Below are positions 34,919-43,501 of a stretch of DNA of 64,000 nucleotides, piece by piece. Position 1 is the stretch's first letter. Each line of letters opens with the position of its first letter. The notes below the pieces were generated by a model, which had not been told where the DNA came from, ran no database searches, and worked only from the letters and a program-made list of their open reading frames with translations. Position numbers and translations under genes: made by a program. The DNA comes from a marine group bacterium Sva0996 bin134 (GTDB lineage Bacteria > Actinomycetota > Acidimicrobiia > Acidimicrobiales > Bin134): NCBI GenBank assembly GCA_002239105.1, contig MPNQ01000015.1:1-64000 (forward strand), in the 5' to 3' direction.

Positions 34919-36127
34919 TCAGGATTTGGGGGCTTGCCTTGCGGCCCAACCAATGGCAGGGGCGTCTTCATCGGCGTCGGGCTTGAGATCCCACCAAATG
35001 GAGGCATAGGCCTCTGGCTTACCCCGGCGCAGAGCGAACAGGATCCCCGGGTGCAGGCTGTTCTCGGCGGCAAGCCGCTGGGCGGCTGCCGCGAACCCGC
35101 GGTCTGTGCCGTCGCACTCGGACTCGGCGCGGGCCACCAGCGACTCGCACAAGTCGATGCGGGCCGCGGCCTTTGTCTCGAACTGGGCCAGTGTCCCTTT
35201 GATCCACCCGTGGAACTCGTCGGGGACGACATCGAATAGCGCCTCCACCGTGTCGGGCTGCCGCAGCATTCCCTCGACGGCAGACGGATCCAGGCGCAGC
35301 CGGGCAGCGATCCGCTTGGCTGGCATCCCCCGCCCCACCGCGGCGCGCACCGCGGCTACCCGCCAAACGGCGGTCCCAGTCAACCCGGTCACGATCTTGT
35401 GGAGTTCCAGGTAGTCGGCCCACTTCATCTTGATCCGAGGGTGCGGCGCCGCGGGGCCGGTGTCGAACCGGATGACGAATCCCTCTCGGAGATCGCCGCC
35501 GGGGCGCTGGTCTTCCACATGGTCGGCAAGATCGGCCAGAGTCTCGAACCTGATCTCAGCCGTTCGAGGGCCGGGCCAGTCGAAGCGCTCGATGGGCAAG
35601 TCCGCGCCGGTGGCGTTGTCGATTACTGCCAGCAGCACCAGGTCGCGCATCTCCCGGTAATCCACGACGATCCGGTTCGAGGGGTAGACGATCTCAAACA
35701 GGGGCGTCACTCCTGGCCCGAAGTCAATGCCCTCGTACTTCTCCTGCCAGATGCGGGTCGCCTCCCGCGCCTGATCCGAGCGGGTTGATCCCCGAGTGCT
35801 GACCCGTTGGCACCCGTTTGGAGCGGTGTAGAGGATGCCCAGCGATCCGTCCCACTTCTCGGTCACGATCATCGGCGCACCATCGGGCGGTTCGGGGGCC
35901 AAGGGCTCATCATGGTTGAAGAACTTCCCGAACGGGCGGGCAACAACCCTCCCATCGGCATCAGCGATCAGCCCGCGGCAAGCCAGGGTCGCCTCGTTCC
36001 ACGCCCCGGAGTACTGCGCGGCCGCCGTGTAGTTGTAGACGACCAGACCTTCCTCAAGGCGGGCAGTGACATACCCGTCGGCCACCGCCCGAGCCAAGAG
36101 CCCTTCGTCGACAACATCCCCCAGCAT
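34919..36127 (-). CDS. T4 RNA ligase 1-like RNA ligase
   Basis: 402 residues from the ATG at 36127 (GTG at 36136 possible). Nucleotidyltransferase motifs are in order: an upstream CRGLIAD...RPFGKFFN, motif I EKWDGS with the lysine that is adenylylated (about residue 91), motif III LFEIVYPSNRIVVDY, motif IV EGFVIRF and motif V IKMKWADYLELHKI. This pattern matches Rnl1, which seals broken RNA such as tRNA anticodon loops. No polynucleotide kinase/phosphatase gene is seen next to it. Neighbours are an HNH nuclease gene and HicB. Confidence 0.85.
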   Translation of the reverse strand: MLGDVVDEGLLARAVADGYVTARLEEGLVVYNYTAAAQYSGAWNEATLACRGLIADADGRVVARPFGKFFNHDEPLAPEPPDGAPMIVTEKWDGSLGILYTAPNGCQRVSTRGSTRSDQAREATRIWQEKYEGIDFGPGVTPLFEIVYPSNRIVVDYREMRDLVLLAVIDNATGADLPIERFDWPGPRTAEIRFETLADLADHVEDQRPGGDLREGFVIRFDTGPAAPHPRIKMKWADYLELHKIVTGLTGTAVWRVAAVRAAVGRGMPAKRIAARLRLDPSAVEGMLRQPDTVEALFDVVPDEFHGWIKGTLAQFETKAAARIDLCESLVARAESECDGTDRGFAAAAQRLAAENSLHPGILFALRRGKPEAYASIWWDLKPDADEDAPAIGWAARQAPKS

Positions 36128-36261
36128 CACCACCACAAAACGAGGCTAACCACCCCCACCTGCCTGCTCAGCGGCAATTTCGAAGCGACGACTGGCAACT
36201 CTCGACACCTCCTAGCGCAACCTCCCCAATCCCTGCCAGTGTGCTGCTTTCGTCGCACCAA

Positions 36262-36687
36262 TCAGGCTGGAACAACCTCAACCACCAGGCTGTGACCGAC
36301 GGCCGCAAGGGCCTTGTTCACCTGGCCGATATGGGAGCGGTGATCGGGGTTGACCAATCGCCGCACCGCGGCCTCGCTGACGCCTAGCCGCCGGGCCAGT
36401 TCCACCTTGGTCACCTGCTGGGCCCTCATGGCGGAGTAGAGGGCCAGCTTTGCGGCCACCACCGTCGGCACGGCCACCATCTCCTGTCCAGCCGCCTGCA
36501 CGCTGGGCTCGGGGATATCCCACCCGTTGTGGATATAACCGGACAAGGCGAACGCAAGGGCCTCGATAGCCTGAACCAGCGCCTCAGCACGATCCGGCCC
36601 CCCGCTAATCGCCTCAGTCACAACAGCGAACGTGGCAACAAGCCACTCGTCGTCACGAGTGAGGTCGCAGGGGTAGGTGTAAATCAT
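36262..36687 (-). CDS. hicB: HicB-family antitoxin
   Basis: 141 residues. The N-terminal half has the degenerate RNase H-like HicB fold (DDEWLVATFAVVTEAISGG... EALAFALSGYI), and the C-terminal half a helix-turn-helix (VTKVELARRLGVSEAAVRRLVNPD). HicB neutralises the mRNA-cleaving toxin HicA and represses the operon. No intact hicA lies on either side; only a short possible remnant precedes it. Confidence 0.85.
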   Translation of the reverse strand: MIYTYPCDLTRDDEWLVATFAVVTEAISGGPDRAEALVQAIEALAFALSGYIHNGWDIPEPSVQAAGQEMVAVPTVVAAKLALYSAMRAQQVTKVELARRLGVSEAAVRRLVNPDHRSHIGQVNKALAAVGHSLVVEVVPA

Positions 36688-36690
36688 GGT

Positions 36691-36810
36691 TTAGAACTCC
36701 CTTGAGTCGATATCAAACTGACGAAGCATCGCCGCCACTATGCGCTGTGACGGCTCACTCCGCTGAACGATAGTAAACTTGGCACCCACGTAGTGCCGCC
36801 CATGGATCGG
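36691..36810 (-). pseudogene. Possible hicA remnant upstream of hicB
   Basis: Minus-strand open stretch of about 39 codons with no good start, ending TAA three bases before the hicB ATG. Its tail, AAMLRQFDIDSREF, resembles the C-terminal helix of HicA toxins. The core dsRNA-binding part with GSHH is absent. If real, the toxin was truncated by whatever brought in the DNA to the right. Confidence 0.35.
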
Positions 36811-37011
36811 CTAGACGGGAATTCTCTTTACCCCGTTCACAAGCCCGAAACCCTGATCCCCGCTTGGACTCAAGTCATCGCAACTCACACGCTGTCCCAG
36901 TCGAAGACTGGAAGGTTTGTTTGTACCAGAAAGTCCGGCAGGAATGGAAGGCGCGCACATGCAGGGGATGCTGGGAGAGGACAGAAAAGCGGGAACCAAC
37001 AAGCATGTAGA

Positions 37012-37722
37012 ATGACATCTATGCAGTCATTGTGGAGTTTCAACGAATACCCAGATCTGAAATTCACCCCTTTCCCACATGGCAGGAGACAGCACCCTGG
37101 AAATCGAGGTTTCAACTCTTTGAATCAGCACGGCTGGGACGATGACGGCTGGTCCGAAAAGGACCCTTGGTGCAAAGGGACGCACAAGGGCCCAGAATGG
37201 GCAGGCGACAGGACTGGGTTAGAGGGAATGACAATAGAACACGGATGGCTAGTCGGATGTGATCATGTCCCGCCAGCAGAGTTGCCACCCCGCTACTTCT
37301 GGAGCAGAACACGCCTAGAACCCCGGCTGTGCTGCGAATGCGTGAAATGGGCGCACACAAATTGGGCTGAAGACCGTGAGAGAGCGAAACCGGCTCTAGT
37401 GGAAATCAAACAAATATTGTCCAAACAAGTCCGGCACACATTGACAGGCGATCCCGACTTCTTGGAAGACATTTGGACCTTTAGAACTGACTGCCTCATT
37501 GCCTCTTTAGTTTCTGTCGGCATCAACGACTTGCTGCAGTTCACAGAACCGGACGGGCACATATATGACGAAGCCAGACGGACAATAGCGATATGGATGA
37601 AGCACAGGAAAGAACGAACCTGCCCCCCATCGTGCTGTCTGACAGAGGAATGGTGCTCACATGCCGCAGAGTACGCAGCCGAAAAAGATTGGGCTGGGCG
37701 CGGCGGCGGGGTGTTCTGGTAA
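37012..37722 (+). CDS. Uncharacterised Cys/Trp-rich protein
   Basis: 236 residues from the ATG at 37012 (37021 is also possible; the frame stays open to 36793 but that part looks non-coding). No domain recognised. Two Cys clusters, CCECVKW and CPPSCCLTEEWC, could bind a metal; no signal peptide. Base composition is lower in GC than the metabolic genes, consistent with acquired DNA in this mosaic region. Confidence 0.6.
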   Translation: MTSMQSLWSFNEYPDLKFTPFPHGRRQHPGNRGFNSLNQHGWDDDGWSEKDPWCKGTHKGPEWAGDRTGLEGMTIEHGWLVGCDHVPPAELPPRYFWSRTRLEPRLCCECVKWAHTNWAEDRERAKPALVEIKQILSKQVRHTLTGDPDFLEDIWTFRTDCLIASLVSVGINDLLQFTEPDGHIYDEARRTIAIWMKHRKERTCPPSCCLTEEWCSHAAEYAAEKDWAGRGGGVFW

Positions 37723-38087
37723 GAGGCAAGCCCCCAGTAGGCACTAGCGCCGGTAGAATACCGGCCCGACCCGACATGACCTACCCTACTTGTGGCTCTC
37801 TAGGGCGGGCATCGCAATCTCGATCCTGCCAGTGGTCATCTTCACGGGCATCGTGCCGTACGCCTAGTTCACCTGACGAGGAGCCCTGTCCTGTATGTTT
37901 GCGCGGACACTCCCCCAACTTCGGTAGGCCGTCTTTCCCAGCATGAGGCGGTCAGCGCACCGCAGAGTGGGGCGAAGCAGGCTGGGGTTTGGCAGCACCC
38001 GAAAAGCCCTCTTGATGGTCTGTGAAATTACATGTACGTTGTTTTGATCCTTGCTAGAAGTGCCAGCAACCGAGAAAGGAGTGGACA
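37723..38087. other. Stretch without a recognisable gene
   Basis: 365 bases between the Cys-rich orphan and the DUF2188-like remnant. Several short frames, including one coding a hydrophobic segment AGIAISILPVVIFTGIVPYA ending at 37867, look like debris of broken genes. No repeat, tRNA or terminator was found. Confidence 0.5.
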
Positions 38088-38213
38088 ATGGGCAAGAAGC
38101 CAGAGGTCTTCACCATCCCTCATGGCGACACCTGGGCCACCGGCCGCGCAGAGTCGAACAGGGAGAGCAGTGGACCGCAAGCTCGACACCTACATTCCAG
38201 GCAATCCAACTGA
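38088..38213 (+). pseudogene. Frameshifted DUF2188-like small gene
   Basis: An ATG with AAAGGAG six bases upstream opens 41 codons: GKKPEVFTIPHGDTWAT matches the start of DUF2188 proteins. After about 38140 the similarity appears to continue in another frame (RRVEQGEQWTASSTPTFQA), then runs into the transposase remnant. It is probably a decayed gene; function of the family is unknown. Confidence 0.5.
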
Positions 38214-38225
38214 GACAGTCGGCTG

Positions 38226-38549
38226 ATGGGAGCGTTGTCTATAGGGGTCTATATGGGTAGCGTATTTCACGATATTCGGATTTGTCCTGGCTTTGATCTC
38301 CTTACCCGACATCCGGCTCCGTGGACCAACGGGGTGATCGAGCGGTTCTTTGAGGCGATCAAATACGAGCACCTCTACCGCCGAGGCATCGACAACGGCA
38401 TCCAGCTCACAGCCGAAGCCGACTCCTACCGGACGATCTACAACCAGGTCCGACCCCACCAGGCCATCGCCATGGCCCGACCCTTCGACTGCTGCCCCCA
38501 GACCCCCACCACCCAATCAAAAAACGAAGAAACCGTCTCAAATTCCTGA
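38226..38549 (+). mobile_element. Transposase (DDE integrase core) 3' remnant
   Basis: The 107-codon frame carries only the C-terminal integrase part: PWTNGVIERFFEAIKYEHLY with the last catalytic Glu, and YRTIYNQVRPHQAIAMARP. The two catalytic Asp residues and the DNA-binding part are missing, so the element is dead. The pattern fits IS3/IS481-like transposases. The sequence after the stop, TGACACGGGACA at about 38547-38558, could be the old right end (inference). Confidence 0.8.
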
Positions 38550-38621
38550 CACGGGACAGCTCGGTGATCGCACACTCTGCCAAGGGGTCAGTGTTGAACA
38601 ACAAACACTTGGACATGGGGG

Positions 38622-40307
38622 TCATTGGGCGGATCTGTCGGAGTGCGCTGGTAGAACGTAGCGGGTGCCGCGGCGCTCGCCGACCATTTCTAGGAGACCG
38701 TTGTCGCGCATGGCACGGAGAAGGAGGCTGGCCCGGTCGGGAGTTGTCTCCAATAGCTCAGCGGCGTCACTGCGAGATATGGAGCCATTTTGCTGGACGA
38801 AATGGAGAACCCTTTGTCGATGCTCGGCGCTGCTCGTGAAGCCGGTCGTCCCCTGTCGCGGGGGCTGTCCGAAGCGGCGGCTCAGAGCTGGCGTGAAGAC
38901 ATAGCGTCGTCCCCGGCCGCTTCCCTGGGGTTCGACGATCTCCCTGTCGGTGAGGCGATTCAGCACGGTGCGGGCCTCGGGGTGGCCGACATGGCCCAAC
39001 TCGGCTGCCCCCTCCACAGTGATGCTGCTATCGGCCCGGATTTCATAAAGGATCAGCAGGTCTTCTAGCGACAGCGTTTCGCCTCGGCGCCGAGCTTCAG
39101 CGACGAATCTGGCCAGCTCTTTGTCGAGCGACCCTGAATGGACCCTGACGACCACCGAGCTGGGCGTACTCCGGCTGTAGTCCGGCACCGGGCGCCCCAG
39201 CGTCAGCTGGCTCTCAAATACACGGTTTATGCCCCGGCTGGTTCGGTCTACCGGCCCAGCTCGTTTGAATGCGTCAGCCAGCGCGGGGTTCCGAGGGTGG
39301 GGGGGCGCGGTCAGCAGCGTGGCGGTCGTCACCCCAGCTGGTAGGCCCCCTGGATTGGAGATGGTCAGGGCATCAGCGGCGACCTCCACCAGCGTCGGCC
39401 CGTTGGCGGTGTAGTCACGGTGGATGAGGGCGTTGGCGATCAGCTCCCTCACGGTTATACCGGCAAAAGTAGGCAAGGCGATCCGCTGGAGCTCCACTTC
39501 AATCTCTTCCTCGGGATTTCGAGCTATTACCCGGTCGGAGAACTCGGACATCGCCCGCAGCAATGGGAAGGCTGCCATCTCACTGGTTCGCACTTCGAGC
39601 CCGTCAAGCTCTTGAAACCCCGCTTCGTAGGCAGGCAAGTGCTGGGCGATTAGCCCCTCTGTGCCGAACAGCAAGAGCCCGCCAACACAGACCCGGCCAT
39701 CGGCCGTCATGAAGCCGAGCGCCTTGAGCATCTCCTCTCCCGACAGCATGACAAGCGTGTCGTCGCCGGTCCGGGCCAGTTCGCGCATCCGGGCGAACTC
39801 CACCTCTGAGAGGTCGTCGAGCACCAACCCGGGGACAACCACCTTGCTGAAGTCCTGAGCCCCGACGCTGCCCGCTCGCGACACCACCTCATGGGGTCGC
39901 ATCGGCAGGCACTGGGGCCGGCCATGCACGTCGATGGTCCTCCGCAGATACCGTCCCGACTGAGTGCCCACCACTGAGTCAGCAGGGGTCACGACGATCA
40001 CGATCACCTCTACCTCATCAACCTCAACAAGCTCCACCACGACTTCCACCGACGGTTCAGTTCGACTGGCTATGAGCGCCTGGATGCGAATGGCGTGGCT
40101 TTGCCGGCCGTGACGAGGCTGAGCGCCGTGGGGGGTGCCATTGTCGCCCACCCCGATCAGCAAGAATCCGCCGTCGCCGTTGGCCAGACAAGCCACTGCC
40201 TCCACCACTTCGGTATCGTTAATCCGATCGTCGCCCTGGTCAGACTTGAACTCGACGGTGAAGGTCTCGCCCCCGTCTAGGAGCTGGCGCAACCCTTGGC
40301 TATCCAC
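38622..40307 (-). CDS. AlbA_2 (Schlafen-type) DNA-binding protein with ATPase-like and winged-helix domains
   Basis: 561 residues from a GTG. N-terminal AlbA_2 domain: FTVEFKSDQGDDRINDTEVVEAVACLANGDGGFLLIGVGDNG. A central HATPase_c_4 region follows (ITVRELIANALIHRDYT, ISNPGGLPAGVT), then winged-helix segments near 410-480 and 500-555. Such proteins are transcription regulators or accessory defence factors. The 7-base gap between a TATAAT box and the GTG suggests a leaderless mRNA, and a palindrome upstream suggests autoregulation. Confidence 0.88.
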   Translation of the reverse strand: MDSQGLRQLLDGGETFTVEFKSDQGDDRINDTEVVEAVACLANGDGGFLLIGVGDNGTPHGAQPRHGRQSHAIRIQALIASRTEPSVEVVVELVEVDEVEVIVIVVTPADSVVGTQSGRYLRRTIDVHGRPQCLPMRPHEVVSRAGSVGAQDFSKVVVPGLVLDDLSEVEFARMRELARTGDDTLVMLSGEEMLKALGFMTADGRVCVGGLLLFGTEGLIAQHLPAYEAGFQELDGLEVRTSEMAAFPLLRAMSEFSDRVIARNPEEEIEVELQRIALPTFAGITVRELIANALIHRDYTANGPTLVEVAADALTISNPGGLPAGVTTATLLTAPPHPRNPALADAFKRAGPVDRTSRGINRVFESQLTLGRPVPDYSRSTPSSVVVRVHSGSLDKELARFVAEARRRGETLSLEDLLILYEIRADSSITVEGAAELGHVGHPEARTVLNRLTDREIVEPQGSGRGRRYVFTPALSRRFGQPPRQGTTGFTSSAEHRQRVLHFVQQNGSISRSDAAELLETTPDRASLLLRAMRDNGLLEMVGERRGTRYVLPAHSDRSAQ

Positions 40308-40314
40308 TCCAGGT

Positions 40315-40320
40315 ATTATA
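40315..40320 (-). promoter_or_regulatory. -10 box of a leaderless promoter
   Basis: On the minus strand a perfect TATAAT is followed by seven bases and then the GTG start of the AlbA_2 gene, so transcription should begin at or next to the start codon. Only a weak -35 (TTCAAG, 17-base spacing) is visible. Leaderless messages are common in Actinomycetota. Confidence 0.6.
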
Positions 40321-40349
40321 CGACAGAGTTATGCATACTTGAAAAAGTT

Positions 40350-40384
40350 ATGCGCACTTCGCATAACTTATGCGAAGTGCGCAT
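40350..40384. promoter_or_regulatory. 35-bp palindromic operator upstream of the AlbA_2 gene
   Basis: Two 17-base arms (ATGCGCACTTCGCATAA and its reverse complement) flank a single C, a perfect inverted repeat. Each arm is itself a small palindrome (ATGCG-N5-CGCAT), giving two TTATGCG-type sites side by side. It lies 30 bases upstream of the -10 box. Likely a binding site for the winged-helix regulator encoded downstream (inference). Confidence 0.7.
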
Positions 40385-40417
40385 TTTCCGATGACCGGGA
40401 CGAGACCGCTCGCCGAC

Positions 40418-41683
40418 TCAGCCGACAATCACCGACTCTAAGGGTGGGTCGGTGTTGAAGGAGATGCCTTTGGAGACGGGGAACTCGGCTAGGGGGGTGT
40501 GGACTTCGGCGACTGGCGGGCCGATGCGGGCGGCGATGGGGGCTAGGGCCTCGGTATCGAAGTTGTAGAGGTCGGCGGCCACATCGGAAAGCATCGCATG
40601 GCATTCCTCCACCGGGACATCCCACATGGTGGCGGCTAGGGCTTCGGTGGTGTAGCCGATGGAGCCCTCGTCGTGGGGAAAGTCGGCGCCCCACATGATG
40701 GTGTCCACCCCCACAGCGTGGCGGTACTGAACCTCGGCCCGGGGCAGCATGGAGGCCCCGATGCGGCAGTTGCGCTGCCAGTATTCGTGGGGCGACAGCG
40801 ACAGGCCGTCCACCGTGGCGGAGCCGAAGGTGGGGGCGTAGTTGAGGGTGCGGGGGTCGTCGGCGTACTTGCTCTGGATGTTGCGGAGTCGTTGGTCGAT
40901 GCGGTTCAGCTCCTCGAGGATCCACCGCATCCCCCACATCTCGGTCCACACCACCCGCAGGTCGGGATGTCGTTCGAACACCCCGCCCAAAATGAGGTGG
41001 ATGAGCGTGCGCTTGGGCCACAACTCGTATTCGGTGAACGTAACTCCCCACGCCACCGGGTCGTCGCCCAGATCGGGGCACCCCGAGCCCATGTGCTGGT
41101 GGACCGGCATGTCCAGCGAGCTGCACACGTCCCACAGCGGGTCGTAACGGGAGTGGAAGAACGGCTCGACCGCGTGATTGGGAGGGATGGCGGGAATCAT
41201 CACCCCGCCGATCACCCCGGTGTCGGCCGCCCATCGCACCTCGGCGATGGCATCTTCGAGGTCGTTGGGCAATAGCTGGATGAGCCCCTTGCGCCGCTTG
41301 GGCTCGTAGCCGCAGAACTCCACCAGCCAGCGGTTGTGGGCTTGCAGACCGGCCCATCGACGGGTGTAGGCGGCTGGGGTGTCGGGCACGCCGGAGAGGT
41401 GGACCAGAATGTCGTAGAACGGGGTGAGCGTGTTGGGGAAAAGCACTTCGCCGGTGATGCCCTCGGCGTCGCAGGCCGCGGTGCGGGCATCGCTGTCCCA
41501 GTTGACCTTGGCAGCCTCCATGTCCCGCAAGTCGATCCACGGGTTGGTGATGGCTGCCTCCCAGGCGTCGAATTCGTCGTGCCAGGCGGGGTCCAAGAAC
41601 TCTTTGTAGGTTCGGGTTTGAGCACCAGCATGAGTGTCCGAAGACAAGATCATGTAGCGATCGCCAGCGTGGTTTCGGGCCAT
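40418..41683 (-). CDS. Amidohydrolase 2 (ACMSD-like) family protein
   Basis: 421 residues from the ATG at 41683 (start near 41653 also possible). Begins with ILSSDTHAGA, where the family has its first metal-ligand pair as DxH, and shows FFHSRYDPLWDVCSSLDMPVHQHMG and later WGADFPHDEGS with the conserved Asp. Members decarboxylate or hydrolyse cyclic substrates. Substrate unknown. The next gene upstream is an SDR on the same strand. Confidence 0.87.
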   Translation of the reverse strand: MARNHAGDRYMILSSDTHAGAQTRTYKEFLDPAWHDEFDAWEAAITNPWIDLRDMEAAKVNWDSDARTAACDAEGITGEVLFPNTLTPFYDILVHLSGVPDTPAAYTRRWAGLQAHNRWLVEFCGYEPKRRKGLIQLLPNDLEDAIAEVRWAADTGVIGGVMIPAIPPNHAVEPFFHSRYDPLWDVCSSLDMPVHQHMGSGCPDLGDDPVAWGVTFTEYELWPKRTLIHLILGGVFERHPDLRVVWTEMWGMRWILEELNRIDQRLRNIQSKYADDPRTLNYAPTFGSATVDGLSLSPHEYWQRNCRIGASMLPRAEVQYRHAVGVDTIMWGADFPHDEGSIGYTTEALAATMWDVPVEECHAMLSDVAADLYNFDTEALAPIAARIGPPVAEVHTPLAEFPVSKGISFNTDPPLESVIVG

Positions 41684-41722
41684 GCCCAAGACTATTGCAC
41701 CCTCGGCGGGATTATCCCGGCG

Positions 41723-42679
41723 CTAGGGCTCGAACACTTGGAGGTCGGGGCGGTCTTCTAGGAGGTAGTCGTTGGCCAGGTCTTCGGTGAGGTGGCGGCC
41801 GGAGAAAGCGTCGAGGGCGTCGAGGGTGAGGCCGTCGTCTTGGTACACGGCCACCTCCCGCTGGGGCTCGCTCAGGCGGCTCACGATGTCGCCGGAGATG
41901 TGGAACGTGCGTCCGGTCACGTGGCGGGCTGCATCAGTGCACAGCCACACCACCATCGGGGCGATCTTGCGGGGGGCGTAGGCCTCGTCGGTGTCGTCGG
42001 GGGTGGGGGCGGCGCCGCCCCGGGGGGCCATGGTGATGGCCATGAGGTCGGTCCACCGGGCGGTGCGGATGGCGTACTCGGCGGTGGACGCCCCCACGGC
42101 GCGGGGCCGGATGGCGTTGCACCGCACTCCGAAACGGCCCAGCTCCCGAGCCGCGGTGCGAGTCAGCCCGATCACCCCCTCTTTGGCGGCGGAGTAGGCG
42201 CAGTGCGACGGGTGGCCGAAGCCCGACCCCGAGCTGGTGTTGATGATCACACTGGTGTCCTGTTGCACCAGGTGGGGCGCGGCGTGCTTGATCATGGCGA
42301 AGTAGCCCTTGAGGTTGACCCCAACGGTGAGGTCCCACTCCTCCTCGGTGAAGCGCCAGATGTCGTTGTTGCGCCCGGCAGTGGCGTTGTTGATCAAGAT
42401 GTCCAGGCGCCCGAAGGCATCCACCGCCTGCTCGACAATTTCAGCGGCGCCGTCCCAGGTGGCCGAGGTGTCGCTAGGCACCGCTTCACCCCCGGCGTCA
42501 ATGATTTCGATGGCCACCCGCTCGGCGTTGGCTGCCACCCCCTCTGGGGTCTTGCGGATGCCGAGGTCGTTGACCAGCACTTTGGCCCCCTCGGAGGCCA
42601 GCAGATGGGCGTGCTCTCTGCCGATGCCTCCCCCTGCTCCAGTGACGATTGCGACTTTGCCTTCCAAACGGTTTCCCAT
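41723..42679 (-). CDS. SDR family oxidoreductase
   Basis: 318 residues. Cofactor loop VTGAGGGIGREHA, the NNA motif in INNATAG, and the catalytic YSAAKEG. The length and the GREHA start resemble the multifunctional (peroxisomal-type) hydroxyacyl-CoA dehydrogenase-like SDRs. Followed 39 bases later by the amidohydrolase, so the two are probably co-transcribed. Confidence 0.88.
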   Translation of the reverse strand: MGNRLEGKVAIVTGAGGGIGREHAHLLASEGAKVLVNDLGIRKTPEGVAANAERVAIEIIDAGGEAVPSDTSATWDGAAEIVEQAVDAFGRLDILINNATAGRNNDIWRFTEEEWDLTVGVNLKGYFAMIKHAAPHLVQQDTSVIINTSSGSGFGHPSHCAYSAAKEGVIGLTRTAARELGRFGVRCNAIRPRAVGASTAEYAIRTARWTDLMAITMAPRGGAAPTPDDTDEAYAPRKIAPMVVWLCTDAARHVTGRTFHISGDIVSRLSEPQREVAVYQDDGLTLDALDAFSGRHLTEDLANDYLLEDRPDLQVFEP

Positions 42680-42881
42680 GCCCTCAGACTAGGCCCGGCT
42701 GGCCCCTCGAACGCTGGAAACAGCGTTCAGCCCTCGATCCGCTTCCGGTGCTTCTGCCAGCCTCGCTCGCCGATGCTACGGAAAGCGGGATAGGTGCGGG
42801 GAATAGGCGCCGGGGTCCGGTCACCAGGCTTGCCCCTCAAGAGCTTTTTACTACAGGCACTTCACCGGGCTACGGTGAAGT

Positions 42882-43409
42882 ATGACCCTCGAGACGGCAG
42901 CAAGGTGGCACCTCAATTGGATATTCTGGTTAGCGGCACTCTCGATGCTGATGATTTGCCTTCCAAATGCAGCACTAGCCGAACCGCCAGACTTGAACGG
43001 ACCTTGTCCCAACGATGCCAATTGGACTATTCGGATTTTTGATGATTCAACCAAATCCAATCCCCACTACATTTGCATCCCCCCATGCGGAATCAATGAG
43101 AGAACGATTATATTCAAAGATGGTATGGAGCATCGCGGCAATTTAGTGACTTGCGATAATACAGCTGAGCCTTCTAGGGAAAGAGTCGTCGATTCCCAAC
43201 AAACCACAACAGCCATAAGACGTGAACCTACGAGCCAGCCATCATCACCGCGAGTTTCACGGTCACAATGCTCTGACTATGAAATAGAATTAATTCAAGC
43301 AGGCAACGATACCCAATACACAAATGGCAACATTGTCTTTCGTATGAGTCCCGAATGGTCTGAAGAGAATATCCGTCGCAACAAGAGCTACTTGTGTACC
43401 GGACCATAG
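42882..43409 (+). CDS. Secreted protein of unknown function, AT-rich
   Basis: 175 residues. Residues 1-33 form a signal peptide (IFWLAALSMLMICLPNAALA). The mature part has six or more Cys (GPCPN, CIPPCG, TCDN, QCSD, LCTG), suggesting disulfides, and a Ser/Thr/Pro-rich linker in the middle. I recognise no family. The gene is clearly richer in A+T than its neighbours, with rare-looking codons such as AGA and TTA, which suggests recent transfer. Confidence 0.65.
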   Translation: MTLETAARWHLNWIFWLAALSMLMICLPNAALAEPPDLNGPCPNDANWTIRIFDDSTKSNPHYICIPPCGINERTIIFKDGMEHRGNLVTCDNTAEPSRERVVDSQQTTTAIRREPTSQPSSPRVSRSQCSDYEIELIQAGNDTQYTNGNIVFRMSPEWSEENIRRNKSYLCTGP

Positions 43410-43501
43410 GAGCAGCCTGGTAACTTCAACCTCTATCGCCACTTTGCATTCCAGCCGGTTTCCCTTGGCGCTCACCGCAAGAAATCGGCCACAAGACCGC
43501 C

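Noticed and set aside
40350-40384. The palindrome as an attachment site or transcription terminator
   Set aside because: It has no T-run and lies directly upstream of a promoter; no integrase or matching second copy is nearby.
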